DNA of 64,000 nt, taken from positions 156,831 to 220,830 of the forward strand of contig NZ_MPHJ01000001.1 in the NCBI RefSeq assembly GCF_001957125.1, read 5' to 3'. Source of the stretch: Shewanella sp. UCD-KL12 (lineage in GTDB: Bacteria > Pseudomonadota > Gammaproteobacteria > Enterobacterales > Shewanellaceae). The notes below the pieces were generated by a model, which worked only from the letters and a program-made list of their open reading frames with translations, was not told where the DNA came from and ran no database searches. The translations under genes and the position numbers were made by a program. Shown piece after piece: positions 54,349 through 64,000 of the stretch (its first letter is position 1; each line of letters starts with the position of its first letter).

Positions 54349-56853
54349 CTAATGAAAGCTTGCTTTAGTATCTGGGGCGCCAGTGCTTTGGCTAAGGTGT
54401 TTACTTAACCACTCCTCCTGCTCCCATAGCATATGCAGTATTGACTCTTTGGCCTTATAGCTGTGACTCTCAAAGGGGAAAGTGACGAGTCTTGCTTGTC
54501 CGCCAAGGCCTCTGATCGCTTTAAACAGCCGTGCAGACTGCATTGGGTAAGTGCCTGAGTTAGAATCCATCTCGCCATGCATGATGAGGAGGGGCTCATC
54601 TATCTTGTCGGCATGGGTAAAGGGAGATATCTGCTGGTAAAGACTGGGAGCCTCCCAGAAGTTACGTTTCTCATGCTGGAAACCAAAGGGGGTGAGTGTT
54701 CTATTATATGCACCGCTTCTGGCGATCCCCGCTGCGAAAAGATCTGAATGTGCCAACAGATTAGCCACCATAAAAGCGCCGTATGAATGACCTCCTATTG
54801 CTACTCTGTCTCTGTCTGCAACGCCCATCATAACTAAGGTGTCGATAGCGGCTTTCGCATTATCAATAAGCTGGGCTCTAAAGTTATCGTTTGGTTTTTC
54901 TTTGCCTACACCGATAATCGGCATGGCTACACGATCAAATACCGCAAAGCCCTTGGCTACAAAGGGGACTGGGCCCTTAGGGCTAATATAGTTGTATTGG
55001 TTTGGCGAGTAGTTTACCTGACTGGCAACCTCGGCATTTTTATATTCTCTAGGGTAAGCCCACATTAGGACGGGCAATGGGCCATCACTTTTCTTATACC
55101 CTCGTGGCAGGTAAAGGTTGCCTGATAGTGGCAGGCCATCTGCACGTTTATAAGTGATTAATTGCCTCGTCATTCCTTTAAAAGCATCAACTCCGGCCGT
55201 TGCGGGCTCAATGACAGTTTCACCTTTTGACTTGGTATCGATGAAGACAAGGTGAGATGGGATATCTTTAGTTTGTCTATTTATGATGAGCCTGAGAGGG
55301 TCTCTACTGATGACATAGCGGACTGTTTCCAGTTTATCCTTTGATGATTGCCACACTATTTTAGGGGCGTCAGCGACGAGTTGCTCACTGGTTGATGCTT
55401 CACTGACTGTTAGCGTCTTAAGGAAGGGCTGATAACCCTCTTTGGAGGCACCGAGTCCAAAATGTAGTACTTGATTATCTTCTACTGTGAATAGTCTGCC
55501 AAACTGCTTACCACCTATGATGGCCTTATGGGAGACAAGAGAGCCGGGATCTCTATAGCTATCCCTTATCGCTTTTTGATACCAGAGCGTCAAGCTTGAG
55601 TGTTTATCTGTGTTGAAAAAGCTGACTCGCATCTGCTTCTTAGTCGAATTTTTTTCTGTTACTAAGCCAAGCTTGCCTTCTCCCCACTGAATGTTAGCAA
55701 TTCTCCAAGGGGTTTTAAATTGTTGCTCTGCAAGGTTATTAAAGGGAGCTGCTAGTTGCATTAGCTGATCGCGAAAATCAACTTTTACATTGCTGTCTCC
55801 ATTATCTAGCGCTCGGACAAAGGCTAATGTAGCTGGTTTATCTGCTCGCCAATGTATTAGCCTTGGCCCTTTGCGTACTGAGTCACTGCCAGAAGGTCTG
55901 AACTCACTGCTTTCGAGTTTTGCGAGTGATTTAAGGTGGTGGCCATTCAGTTTATAAAGCGCTACGTCTTGGGCAAAGTCGCGGTATTTTACGACATGTG
56001 AGAAGGGCGGAGCTATCTGTTTGGTGAGAATATATTCGTCATTGGGGGAGACTTGATAATGAATATTTATTGCTGGCTCACCGATAGCTGTCGTTGTGCC
56101 ATCTAACGATAACAGGGTTAATTGACTGCGGGTTAATGAGTTAAATAGTGCATCATCTTGGGCATTCTTTAGTAGATCTTGGTAGGTTCGTCGCGGAGCT
56201 TTTTTTGCGCTTGTGACGCTGATATTTGGCCCAAGTTCAGTATTATTTTTAGCTATGGGGTTGTTAAAGGCGATACTCGTTATCAAACCTTGACTGTTAT
56301 GCAGCCATTTATAGTTAAGGCCGAGTGTGGCATTTAATCGATTAGCGTTGAGCTTTCGTGATTGATCTTTTTTTATATCATAGAGGTAAAGATCGGTGCC
56401 GTGCTCAGTGAGAGCAATAAAGCTAATGTATTGACTATTAGGTGAAAACTCGACTTTTGCAATGGACTTTGCAGGCAGAGTTATGACTCGCTTAGCCAAG
56501 TCTACTTGAGGGGCATTGCTAGAGTACGCTTTGGCTTGATCTGCTATTTCTGAAAGTTCAACAAGCTCGAGTTTAAGGTACTGGGTTTTTATACGGCTTG
56601 GAGCAAGCTGGGTTGGGGATAACCTAAGACCTGCAAGTTTAAGTTCTGGCTTAGCTAATGCTTCAATATCCTGGTGCGCTTTAGGGGTTAACAGTGCCAG
56701 CCATTGTTTGTTGTTTGATAAACGAGTGCTTAGCTTTTTTTTCTGTTCTACGACCTCTTTTAATGCTTGAGAGGGAGCTTGATACTCTGCGGCCATACTT
56801 GCGCTGCTAAAAAAAGCTATCAGGGAATACATAAAGATGGACATTCGAGACAT
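54349..56853 (-). CDS. Periplasmic S9 family (prolyl oligopeptidase-like) serine peptidase
   Basis: 834 aa with a signal peptide (MFMYSLIAFFSSASMA-like, cleaved near MAAEY). The N-terminal 570 residues form a beta-propeller typical of S9B/S9C exported peptidases (repeats such as KVEFSPNSQYISFIAL). The C-terminal alpha/beta hydrolase has the nucleophile in AIGGHSYGAFMVANLL (Ser about 688), Asp in MHGEMDSNSG (about 761) and His in PFESHSYKA (about 794). It follows the TonB receptor by 116 bp on the same strand, suggesting joint uptake and digestion of peptides. Confidence 0.92.
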   Translation of the reverse strand: MSRMSIFMYSLIAFFSSASMAAEYQAPSQALKEVVEQKKKLSTRLSNNKQWLALLTPKAHQDIEALAKPELKLAGLRLSPTQLAPSRIKTQYLKLELVELSEIADQAKAYSSNAPQVDLAKRVITLPAKSIAKVEFSPNSQYISFIALTEHGTDLYLYDIKKDQSRKLNANRLNATLGLNYKWLHNSQGLITSIAFNNPIAKNNTELGPNISVTSAKKAPRRTYQDLLKNAQDDALFNSLTRSQLTLLSLDGTTTAIGEPAINIHYQVSPNDEYILTKQIAPPFSHVVKYRDFAQDVALYKLNGHHLKSLAKLESSEFRPSGSDSVRKGPRLIHWRADKPATLAFVRALDNGDSNVKVDFRDQLMQLAAPFNNLAEQQFKTPWRIANIQWGEGKLGLVTEKNSTKKQMRVSFFNTDKHSSLTLWYQKAIRDSYRDPGSLVSHKAIIGGKQFGRLFTVEDNQVLHFGLGASKEGYQPFLKTLTVSEASTSEQLVADAPKIVWQSSKDKLETVRYVISRDPLRLIINRQTKDIPSHLVFIDTKSKGETVIEPATAGVDAFKGMTRQLITYKRADGLPLSGNLYLPRGYKKSDGPLPVLMWAYPREYKNAEVASQVNYSPNQYNYISPKGPVPFVAKGFAVFDRVAMPIIGVGKEKPNDNFRAQLIDNAKAAIDTLVMMGVADRDRVAIGGHSYGAFMVANLLAHSDLFAAGIARSGAYNRTLTPFGFQHEKRNFWEAPSLYQQISPFTHADKIDEPLLIMHGEMDSNSGTYPMQSARLFKAIRGLGGQARLVTFPFESHSYKAKESILHMLWEQEEWLSKHLSQSTGAPDTKASFH

Positions 56854-56901
56854 TTTTATCTCCTGATAAAAAGGGGGATAGAACTGATATAGAAGAGAAT
56901 C

Positions 56902-56921
56902 AGCGCCCCTTGCAGGGCGCT
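56902..56921. terminator. Stem-loop between the TonB receptor and S9 peptidase genes
   Basis: AGCGCCC (56902-56908) and GGGCGCT (56915-56921) with a 6-nt loop. The T-run is on the plus strand, where there is no upstream gene; on the minus strand it would be a processing or stabilising hairpin in the receptor-peptidase mRNA. Confidence 0.4.
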
Positions 56922-56969
56922 TTTATACTCTAAGTAGTACTTATATTGGTGCTTATATTAGTGGTTAGA

Positions 56970-59738
56970 TTAGAACTTCTGTGAGTAGCCGAAGAACATG
57001 CTACGACCCTTAGCAGAGTAGCTGCTGTTATCATCCTCATAGAAAGGCCAGTCGTTATGCTTATCGTTACGAACATCGTAAAGTGGCGGCATCTCATCAG
57101 TCAGGTTTTTAACACCTGCGGTGAACTTACCTTTCCAAGGTGCTGTATAAGAAAGCGTAATATTGATTGTCTGATAAGGATCTAAGGTATCCGTTTCAAT
57201 TGACTCAACATCTTCACCATCAGCATCGACGTACTCAAACAGGTCCGTACCAACAGCTTCACCCGTGTAGTAGTAAGCAATCGTTGCTCTGAAGTCTTCA
57301 TAACTCCAGCTTAGGCTGGCATTACCTTTCCATTTAGGGAAGTAATCAGTTTCAGTCTGCTCCTCAATCTCATCACCCTCTTTCTCTTGGTACTCTTTCT
57401 TAAGAAGGTAAGAGGCTGCTAGTTTAAACTTAAACTCACCTGCAGCGGTTTCTGGGAAAAGGTAGTTGAAGCTAGCATCGATACCCTCAGATGCTTCATA
57501 GGCGCTGTTGATAGGTCCTTTGCGCATACAAGCGATATTTTGGATACCGTCATCATCAAATTCAGTCAAGTAACCCACTTCAGGCATATCTGAACAGGCT
57601 GTGTATTGACCATCCTTGTTGTAGCTTTGATCCTCTAGCATCTCATCAGTTGAGATTGTTTTAACCGCACCTTCAAGCTCGATATTCCACCAGTCTAATG
57701 TTAGATCTGCATTATCTGAAACATTCGCTACAAAACCTAAGTTCCAAAATTCACCTTTCTCTTCAGTTAGGTTAAGGTTCCCGGAGTTAAAGCTCTCATA
57801 ATCATCTTCATAGATCTCATCTGGGATAGTCGGGTGTGGGTACTCTGTACCACCAAAACCTCTTGTTAAACCAGAATATAGGCGATGCATATCGGGTGCT
57901 CTAAAACTCTTACCCCAGTTTGCGCGTACCATGACTTCATCGATTGGTCGGTAACTTAGACCGACTTGAGGTGTTGTAGCGCCGCCTACATCAGAATCAT
58001 CTAGATATTGGTCATAACGAAGTGCTGCAGATAGATCTAAAGATTTAACACCAGTCATGTTTGCTAAAAGCGGAATTTGTAGCTCACCTGCCACCGCGAC
58101 GCGATCACGGTCACCTTTACCGCCTGTACCACCCATACCGATATAGCCACCGCTCATGGTAGTTTCATCTAAGGTATCTTCATAGCTTTCACGGGCCCAC
58201 TCTGCAGTGGTTGCAAAGCCTACTGTACCGGCTTCTAGCTCCATTAAATCACCAGTAAATACGGCTTGGAACTGATGCATACTTGAGTCTGATTTCTTGG
58301 TTGAGTCACCTATCAGGGCTTCAGCTTGTTCGCTAGTTAACTTGTTATTTGGGTACCATTTAGCTGGGTCACTGTTATTTGGATCAAATGTCACCATATC
58401 AAGTAGTGCATCAGCACTCACCATATGGTGATTCTGCTTTTCATATAATGCATAACCGCTAGACCAAGAAATATCGAGTTCATAATCACCGATTGTACCG
58501 TTGGCACCGAAGGCTAAAGAGGCTTTAGTATTTTGAGTGTCGTAAGTACGTGGTCCAGGATACTCCTCCATACGGCGGCGCATCTGGAACTTGTTGTAAT
58601 CTTCAAATTCATACTTGTCGTAGCTCATTGCTCCAGTTACTTCATCTTGATAGAAGTAATCGCCAAAGCCTTTTTCATCTTTATATTTAGTCGACTCTTT
58701 GTATGAAGCGTTAAGCATGCCGTATAGCTGCCAATCATCATTAAGATCGTATGTGCTGTTAACGACTAAGTTGACTCTGTCATATTCTGATTGAAGTCCG
58801 CGATCGGCATACTTATCGTAGTAACAGTCATAGCTGCCAGCTTCAACATATATGCCTTTATCACCAAATAGATTTGTACATTGGGCTTCGTCGACAGGGC
58901 TGTATTTGTCATCGGTATAAACCTTTGAGTAATCTCTTACCCAAGATGCCCAGCTTGATGGCGATGCATCACCAAAAGGACCTGCTCCCCAGCGAGTATC
59001 GCCATCTTCATCTTCGTAATAAGCGGGGTTGTATAGGTCGTCACGTTGATAAGTTTGGATTGCGCCGACTTGACGGTATTCAAGCATAATAAGACTTTGG
59101 CTATTTTCAGTGTTTATGCCCTGAAGGTATGAGAAATCAAATTGCTCGCCGCCACCTTGTGTGGTGTCAGAGTACTTAGCTTCTACTTTTGCACCGTCAT
59201 ACTCTTTTTTAAGGATAATGTTCACTACGCCGCCAACAGCATCAGAACCATAAATTGCCGATGCACCACCGGTAAGAATTTCGACGCGATCAACGGCTGC
59301 AGTTGGGATATCAGAAACATCAACAAAGTTTGATGTACCGCCTGCTGCTGAAGGAAAAGATGCCTGACGACGACCATTGATCAGTACGAGTGTTCGGTTG
59401 GCGCCCATACCACGAAGGTTGACTGAGCTTGCACTATCAGTGTAGCCATCACTTTCACCATTGAGTGAACCACCGTTGTTAGCTACAGAAGATTGAAGAA
59501 CCTCTGCGATAGAAGAGAGGCCGCTGTTTTCAATATCATCAGCAGTAATCACAGTGACAGGTGCAACACCTTCAAAATCGGCACGCTTAATACGCGAGCC
59601 TGTGACTGCTATTTTCTCCATCTCTTCATTGTTAGCATCTTTGCCTGCAGTTTGTTCTGCAGCATGTAGCGATGACGTTGTTAGCGCTGCCATTGTCATG
59701 GCCAATGTCAAAGCTGATAATTTCATCTGATTTTTCAT
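56970..59738 (-). CDS. TonB-dependent outer-membrane receptor
   Basis: 922 aa. The signal peptide ends near SSLHAAEQ, a TonB-box-like segment EKIAVTGSRIKR follows, then the plug domain (VTVITADDIENSGLSSIAEV, NRTLVLINGRRQ, GGASAIYGSDAVGGVVNIIL) and the barrel, ending in phenylalanine (FFGYSQKF). The RIKR N-terminal pattern with a long acidic, aromatic barrel is typical of Shewanella/Alteromonas receptors for peptides or similar large substrates rather than siderophores. Substrate is inferred from the S9 peptidase downstream. Confidence 0.94.
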   Translation of the reverse strand: MKNQMKLSALTLAMTMAALTTSSLHAAEQTAGKDANNEEMEKIAVTGSRIKRADFEGVAPVTVITADDIENSGLSSIAEVLQSSVANNGGSLNGESDGYTDSASSVNLRGMGANRTLVLINGRRQASFPSAAGGTSNFVDVSDIPTAAVDRVEILTGGASAIYGSDAVGGVVNIILKKEYDGAKVEAKYSDTTQGGGEQFDFSYLQGINTENSQSLIMLEYRQVGAIQTYQRDDLYNPAYYEDEDGDTRWGAGPFGDASPSSWASWVRDYSKVYTDDKYSPVDEAQCTNLFGDKGIYVEAGSYDCYYDKYADRGLQSEYDRVNLVVNSTYDLNDDWQLYGMLNASYKESTKYKDEKGFGDYFYQDEVTGAMSYDKYEFEDYNKFQMRRRMEEYPGPRTYDTQNTKASLAFGANGTIGDYELDISWSSGYALYEKQNHHMVSADALLDMVTFDPNNSDPAKWYPNNKLTSEQAEALIGDSTKKSDSSMHQFQAVFTGDLMELEAGTVGFATTAEWARESYEDTLDETTMSGGYIGMGGTGGKGDRDRVAVAGELQIPLLANMTGVKSLDLSAALRYDQYLDDSDVGGATTPQVGLSYRPIDEVMVRANWGKSFRAPDMHRLYSGLTRGFGGTEYPHPTIPDEIYEDDYESFNSGNLNLTEEKGEFWNLGFVANVSDNADLTLDWWNIELEGAVKTISTDEMLEDQSYNKDGQYTACSDMPEVGYLTEFDDDGIQNIACMRKGPINSAYEASEGIDASFNYLFPETAAGEFKFKLAASYLLKKEYQEKEGDEIEEQTETDYFPKWKGNASLSWSYEDFRATIAYYYTGEAVGTDLFEYVDADGEDVESIETDTLDPYQTINITLSYTAPWKGKFTAGVKNLTDEMPPLYDVRNDKHNDWPFYEDDNSSYSAKGRSMFFGYSQKF

Positions 59739-60097
59739 CTGATTCCAGTCCTTGTTTTTATAATTTTCTAGAGGTAATTAAAGCTTCCCCTAGTTATTTT
59801 TAGTTGTTAACGCTGTCGATTCGCAAAAGGCACTCTCAATCTTTCAGCTGACTCAAGTTGTAAAGAAAATGTTTATTTCAAGCAATGGTCTGAGTGTCGT
59901 TTATATGCTGTTTATATATCTATTTAATATCTATCTTGTTTATTATTAAATGCTTATGCTTGTGTGGTGGTGGCCGTTACCGCTTGCGCTTGTGTGTTGA
60001 CAGGCTGTAAACTGTTTATTGCTGGGTCGAGACGATAAAGATTGTTGCGCAATTAAAACTATAAGAAATAACTCGGCACTACATGTTAGGGGAGAGA
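59739..60097. promoter_or_regulatory. Divergent intergenic region, receptor and regulator promoters
   Basis: About 360 bp, AT-rich (TTTATATATCTATTTAATATC near 59920), between the divergent TonB receptor and CadC-like regulator genes. A regulator with the adjacent winged helix could act here. No clear repeat or -35/-10 pair could be fixed. Confidence 0.4.
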
Positions 60098-62257
60098 ATG
60101 ATTGAGATAAAAAAAGAGGCGGTATTTACTTTGGCTGGGTGTGAGATCACCCCTAGTGATAACAGCCTCAACTTTAAAAATTGTGTTCAGTTGGACAGAG
60201 GCTTAGCAGCGGGTGGTTCAGCAGACAAAATCTCTTTACAGCCAAAATTTATTGAGCTACTTAGTTATTTGGCTAGGCAATATCCTAATGTCGTGACTCG
60301 TGAGGAGTTAATAGAAAGCATTTGGGAGGGCAACAGCTATGTAGGGACTAAGGCGCTTACCAATGCGATATGGCATTTGAGAAAACATCTTAATCCTTTA
60401 GTTGACATAAGTGGCACTGAAGCGATTGAAACAGTGAGAAAGACGGGTTATCGCTTATTGATTGAGCCTGAATTTAAGCCTGAAGATCTTGTGTCAAAAC
60501 CTGAAGTGTTAGAGGTGGAGCAAGCGAAAGTTAAGGAGCTTAAAGATAAACTTAGCAGAGTTGTTGTTGCCATCGTTATACTGTTTATTTTTGTTGGGGC
60601 AGGTGCTTTTTTTCACCTATATCAAGATAGTAAGCAGTTGATGCAAACAGAAGAGCAGATGTTGACCCGAACTGCAGGCGCAGAACTTTATCCTGCCGTG
60701 TCACCAGATGGACGTTGGTTGGTTTACGGTAAGAAATCTAACTTGTACCTAAAAGATCTTCAAACACCAACTGACACCCCTAAGCGTTTGACTTCAAAGC
60801 AGACAAAAGAGCTTAGATCTATCTGGTCACCTGATGGAAAGTCGCTTTATTTCCCTAGTGAAAGTCGAGACAGCGGTGAGTGTTATCTATCTCAATTAAT
60901 GCTAGATAGCCATGAGATAATTCAAATCACACCTTGTTATAATGCATCTGCAGCTTTGGATATCTCTCAAGATGGCAGTGAATTAGTTTATATATGGGAA
61001 AGTTCATCGGATGAGTTTGGTGGGCTGTATAAATTTGATTTAACTTCTGAAACAGCTGTGCCCAAAAGAATCTCTTGCAGCTCAGATTGTAGTTACCGAG
61101 ATAGGGATATCGCCTTTAGTCCAGATGGTCGTTGGTATGCAATCTCAAGACGCTTTGGCAATATATCTGAAGACATATTTATCAGAAATACCGAGAGTGG
61201 TGATGAGATACGAATTACTCAAGGCTTAGAAGATATTAGGGGGCTAAGTTGGCATCCTGACAATGATAAATTAGTGTTTAGTACCGAAAACTCTGGTGTG
61301 AGGGCTGGTTATGTTGTTGATATTAATAGTAAGAAAATAACTAATTTATCCGTGGTTGGCTTCAGTTACCCCAAGTTTATTCCTAACTCGAATCAGTTAG
61401 TTTTTGCTAAATATATAAAAGACTTTAAAGTTGCATATCTTGAGCTTGATCAGGCTATCCCCTCTACCGTTTTCCCTTTAACTAACTCAGAGTTTAATAA
61501 TAGAAATCCTGACTATTCAGCTGTGACTAAGCGCATTGTCTATGTGTCTAATGAAACTGGACATAATGAGATATGGAGCTCCAATATTGAAGGTGGTGAT
61601 AAAAAGCAACATACCGACCTGAAGCGACGAGTCGCATATCCTACCTGGTCTAAAGATGGCAATAAGCTTGCTTTCTTAGCACCTGATGATAAAAATGAAG
61701 GCAATAAAATCCATATCTTGGATCTCTCTAACGGTGGTGTCAGCATTATTGCTTCGAGCTATTCAGATCATAGAAGGCCTATCTGGGGAAGAGATGATAA
61801 TGAGGTGCTCTCTTCAACTGATGATGGGTTGATGGCATTTTCACTCTCTAATCAGCCTCCAAAAAAGGTCAGCAAAATGGGAATGCGCCTAGGTAAGCTT
61901 GTTAATAACACTAATATCATGTTTACGCGATTAGATAGAGGCGGACTTTGGAGCATGGCATTAAGTGAGCCAGACAAGATAAAAGAGGTGATCTCGGCAG
62001 AGAAGTTTGATGAAGGTTATAACTGGGTTGTTACCGACAAAGGGGTCTATTTTAGAGAGGTGCATGGCAGATATCATTTGATTAACTTTTGGCGCTACAA
62101 CACAGACTTAATTACCCCTATTTTAAAACTGCCTCCAAGAAGCTTATATGGCTATGGTTCAATGAGTTATATTCCTAGTGAGCATAGGATATTGTTAACC
62201 CTGTCAGAGTCTTCTAAGCGAGACATCATTATGTTGAACCATAAGTTACTGCAATAA
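60098..62257 (+). CDS. CadC/ToxR-like transmembrane regulator with TolB-like beta-propeller
   Basis: 719 aa, membrane-integrated transcription factor. The N-terminal winged helix (Trans_reg_C, residues about 45-123) shows LSYLARQYPNVVTREELIES, ALTNAIWHLRKHLNP and ETVRKTGYRLL. One transmembrane helix lies at about 154-174. The periplasmic part (about 190-719) has PD40/TolB-like repeats, for example AVSPDGRWLVYGKKS, IWSPDGKSLYF and AFSPDGRWYAISRR. The start is ATG 60098 after AGGGGAGA. Divergent from the TonB receptor, it is likely to sense a periplasmic signal and control the receptor-peptidase genes. Confidence 0.9.
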   Translation: MIEIKKEAVFTLAGCEITPSDNSLNFKNCVQLDRGLAAGGSADKISLQPKFIELLSYLARQYPNVVTREELIESIWEGNSYVGTKALTNAIWHLRKHLNPLVDISGTEAIETVRKTGYRLLIEPEFKPEDLVSKPEVLEVEQAKVKELKDKLSRVVVAIVILFIFVGAGAFFHLYQDSKQLMQTEEQMLTRTAGAELYPAVSPDGRWLVYGKKSNLYLKDLQTPTDTPKRLTSKQTKELRSIWSPDGKSLYFPSESRDSGECYLSQLMLDSHEIIQITPCYNASAALDISQDGSELVYIWESSSDEFGGLYKFDLTSETAVPKRISCSSDCSYRDRDIAFSPDGRWYAISRRFGNISEDIFIRNTESGDEIRITQGLEDIRGLSWHPDNDKLVFSTENSGVRAGYVVDINSKKITNLSVVGFSYPKFIPNSNQLVFAKYIKDFKVAYLELDQAIPSTVFPLTNSEFNNRNPDYSAVTKRIVYVSNETGHNEIWSSNIEGGDKKQHTDLKRRVAYPTWSKDGNKLAFLAPDDKNEGNKIHILDLSNGGVSIIASSYSDHRRPIWGRDDNEVLSSTDDGLMAFSLSNQPPKKVSKMGMRLGKLVNNTNIMFTRLDRGGLWSMALSEPDKIKEVISAEKFDEGYNWVVTDKGVYFREVHGRYHLINFWRYNTDLITPILKLPPRSLYGYGSMSYIPSEHRILLTLSESSKRDIIMLNHKLLQ

Positions 62258-62261
62258 CAGG

Positions 62262-62289
62262 TTTAGCACACCTTGTAAGGTGTGCTAAA
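62262..62289. terminator. Bidirectional stem-loop between regulator and anmK
   Basis: TTTAGCACACCTT (62262-62274) and AAGGTGTGCTAAA (62277-62289) are exact reverse complements separated by two bases, between convergent genes that stop at 62257 and 62300. T-runs are short, but the stem is strong. Confidence 0.65.
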
Positions 62290-62299
62290 GCATTTACTT

Positions 62300-63421
62300 T
62301 TACTTTGCTGGAAACAGTGCGCCCAGCACTGCTTCTCTGCTTGCCCCTGTGACGGCAGGAAGGTTTCCAGATAACCCTTTATGATGACGCATGGCAAGCC
62401 AAGCGAAGGCGATGCCCTCAACCCATTGTGGTGCGATACCAAGCTCTGATGTTGTACATATTTGATAGCTAGGCAACAGCAACTTGAGTCGTCGCATTAA
62501 TTCGCTGTTAAATGCGCCTCCACCACAGACAAATAGCTCGCCATGTGAGCACAGTGCAAGTGTATCATTGGCGATACTCTGGCACGTTAGGTCGAGTAGG
62601 GTAGACTGAATATCTGCTTCATCGAGGTGAGCAAAAGCGGCTAATTGCTGCTCCAACCACGCCTGATTGAATAACTCCCTGCCTGTACTTTTAGGGAAAG
62701 TTTGTGAGAAGTAACTGTGGGAGAGTAGATGCTTTAATAGTGCCTCATCTGTTTGCCCGCTTGCAGCCCACTCTCCATCTTTATCATAAGCTTGATGTTT
62801 AGCATGTTGACACCAAACATCGATTAAGCTGTTACCTGGACCCGTATCAAACCCTACTACTTGCTGGTGGCTGGCGTGCAGCTCGCTAGGTAGATAGGTG
62901 ATATTAGATATCCCACCAATATTAAGGATGACTCTGGAGTTGTCTTTATTAGAAAATATCTGCTGATGAAAAGCGGGTACAAGTGGCGCGCCTTGGCCGC
63001 CCAATGCGATATCTTTGCGGCGAAAGTCAGCAATAACATCAATCCCTGTTAGCACCGCAATCGTGTTTGGATCGCCAATTTGCAAGGTAAACCCAGTATC
63101 TAGATTAGGCATATGCCTGACGGTTTGCCCATGACTGCCGATCGCTATGATGGCTTGTTTTGATATTTCGGCTTTGCATAATAGTTCATTGACAGCAAGC
63201 GCGAATAGTTGCCCAACGTTACGGTCAAGTTGGCCAAGCAGGTTAACCTCGTCACTTCCCGGCAGACAAAGGCGCTGCAGCCCCTTTAAAGTATGCTTAG
63301 GTATTGGCTCACTATGCTTGGCAATAAGCTTAGGCTGCTGGCCACTAAAGTCGACTAAAACAGCATCGACACCATCCATACTAGTACCTGACATTAAGCC
63401 AATATAATAGTCTTTGTTCAT
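62300..63421 (-). CDS. anmK: Anhydro-N-acetylmuramic acid kinase AnmK
   Basis: Phosphorylates and opens 1,6-anhydro-MurNAc in cell-wall recycling. ASKHA-fold signatures: [20 protein letters not shown] at the N-terminus, [48 protein letters not shown] and [13 protein letters not shown], then [17 protein letters not shown]. 373 aa (E. coli 369). It is paired with a cell-wall M23 peptidase gene upstream on the same strand, a usual arrangement. Confidence 0.97.
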   Translation of the reverse strand: MNKDYYIGLMSGTSMDGVDAVLVDFSGQQPKLIAKHSEPIPKHTLKGLQRLCLPGSDEVNLLGQLDRNVGQLFALAVNELLCKAEISKQAIIAIGSHGQTVRHMPNLDTGFTLQIGDPNTIAVLTGIDVIADFRRKDIALGGQGAPLVPAFHQQIFSNKDNSRVILNIGGISNITYLPSELHASHQQVVGFDTGPGNSLIDVWCQHAKHQAYDKDGEWAASGQTDEALLKHLLSHSYFSQTFPKSTGRELFNQAWLEQQLAAFAHLDEADIQSTLLDLTCQSIANDTLALCSHGELFVCGGGAFNSELMRRLKLLLPSYQICTTSELGIAPQWVEGIAFAWLAMRHHKGLSGNLPAVTGASREAVLGALFPAK

Positions 63422-63465
63422 AGCACTAGTTTCCTAATTTTTCACAAGCGGGGAACGCCTTAAGC

Positions 63466-64000
63466 CTATTGAGATGAGGCAAGCTGGATCTGCTTATTCT
63501 GTTGAAGTTTAGTCATGATCTGCTTACTCAGAGCCAAAAAGTTCGCTTTTTCAGCATTAGCAATTGGCAGAGACTTAGGCAGTTTTACGGTTCTTGGATT
63601 TCTGTGGGTACCGTTAACGATAAACTCATAATGTAGATGAGCGCCAGTTACTCGCCCTGTTGAGCCTAAGGTACCGATGATCTGCCCCTGCTTTACCGTA
63701 GCTCCCTGCTTAACTTTGCGTTTTTTCAGGTGGAGGTATTTAGTTGTGTAGGTATCGTTATGTTTAATAAATACATAGTTACCATTATATTGGTTATAGG
63801 CTGACTTTATTACACGGCCTTTACCCGCGGCTTTAATCGGGGTGCCAACCGCAGCAACATAGTCCACTCCTCTATGGGCTCTAACTTGTCCTGTTACAGG
63901 GTGCAATCGCCTCGGATTAAAGCTTGAGCTGACGTACTTGAAATCAACGGGAGATCGTAGGAAGGCTTTGCGCATGCTACGACCATCTTCTGAATAGTAA
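63466..64000 (-). CDS. M23 family murein endopeptidase (MepM-like), N-terminus beyond the window
   Basis: The visible C-terminal part holds a complete LytM/M23 domain: VSSSFNPRRLHPVTGQVRAH, HRGVDYVAAVGTPIKAAG (zinc ligands His and Asp) and TGAHLHYEFIVNG (HxH). The frame stays open past the window end (YYSEDGRSMRKAFLRSPVDF before the domain), so the first ATG at 63975 is not the start. Homologues of about 430-470 aa carry LysM/OapA-like domains upstream. It would cut peptide crosslinks in the periplasm; the HxH and HxxxD zinc residues are intact. Confidence 0.92.
   Translation of the reverse strand, partial: YYSEDGRSMRKAFLRSPVDFKYVSSSFNPRRLHPVTGQVRAHRGVDYVAAVGTPIKAAGKGRVIKSAYNQYNGNYVFIKHNDTYTTKYLHLKKRKVKQGATVKQGQIIGTLGSTGRVTGAHLHYEFIVNGTHRNPRTVKLPKSLPIANAEKANFLALSKQIMTKLQQNKQIQLASSQ

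Noticed and set aside
56902-56921. Terminator for the TonB receptor gene
   Set aside because: The T-run is on the wrong strand; kept only as a stem-loop.

Overview
The window looks like a chromosomal segment of a marine gammaproteobacterium, most probably Shewanella. Pointers are the rpsU-yqeY-dnaG-rpoD cluster next to tsaD/plsY/folB/folK/uppP, the Lpp, Cca, ExeAB and NhaD genes, ErpA beside a DUF6776 protein, and a TonB-receptor/S9-peptidase locus. The assignment comes from protein recognition, not from a database search.

Layout. (1) 1-1.77 kb: the 3' part of a DUF2971 gene followed directly by a well-formed integron attC site, so the window opens on what looks like the last cassette of an integron array lying upstream. 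(2) 1.77-12.3 kb: a putrescine uptake and catabolism locus: a PuuB-like oxidase divergent from PuuR, then PuuD, PuuA, the PotFGHI transporter and a second PuuB-like oxidase. It is followed by a chemoreceptor (12.6-14.7 kb). (3) 14.8-22.5 kb: an accessory, AT-rich stretch between a truncated outer-membrane protein and a tRNA(CAU) gene. It holds a REP-associated (RAYT) transposase with three long repeats behind it, two small membrane-anchored proteins, a GmrSD/BrxU-type (DUF262+DUF1524) nuclease and a zinc-metallopeptidase-like protein; it reads as a small defence island. (4) 22.5-38.2 kb: housekeeping core: tRNA, rpoD, dnaG, yqeY, rpsU, tsaD, plsY, folB, folK, uppP, rlmA-like, an L,D-transpeptidase, lpp, cca, exeA, exeB. 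(5) 38.2-42.6 kb: nhaD, a small membrane protein, hemL with two extra tandem copies of its 3' end plus terminator, and a MITE-like element. (6) 42.6-45.1 kb: a sulfite dehydrogenase operon with three c-type cytochromes and an FNR-like box upstream. (7) 45.4-52.6 kb: two divergent periplasmic binding proteins, a ClC protein, a DUF6776 protein, erpA, a membrane protein, a second copy of the MITE-like element, a DUF2750 protein and aqpZ. (8) 52.8-62.3 kb: alkaline phosphatase, S9 peptidase, TonB-dependent receptor and a divergent CadC-like transmembrane regulator with a TolB-like propeller. (9) 62.3-64 kb: anmK and the C-terminal part of an M23 peptidase cut by the window end.

How the genes work together. 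PotFGHI imports putrescine; PuuA glutamylates it, the two PuuB-like enzymes oxidise it, and PuuD releases GABA. The PuuC dehydrogenase step is not encoded here. PuuR is placed to control the locus through inverted repeats seen in the intergenic regions. The Sor operon would oxidise sulfite in the periplasm and pass electrons to cytochromes c. The receptor, peptidase and regulator look like a peptide-acquisition module.

Most interesting points: the attC site, the possible defence island, the RAYT with its repeats, the two-copy MITE-like family, and the triplicated hemL tail.
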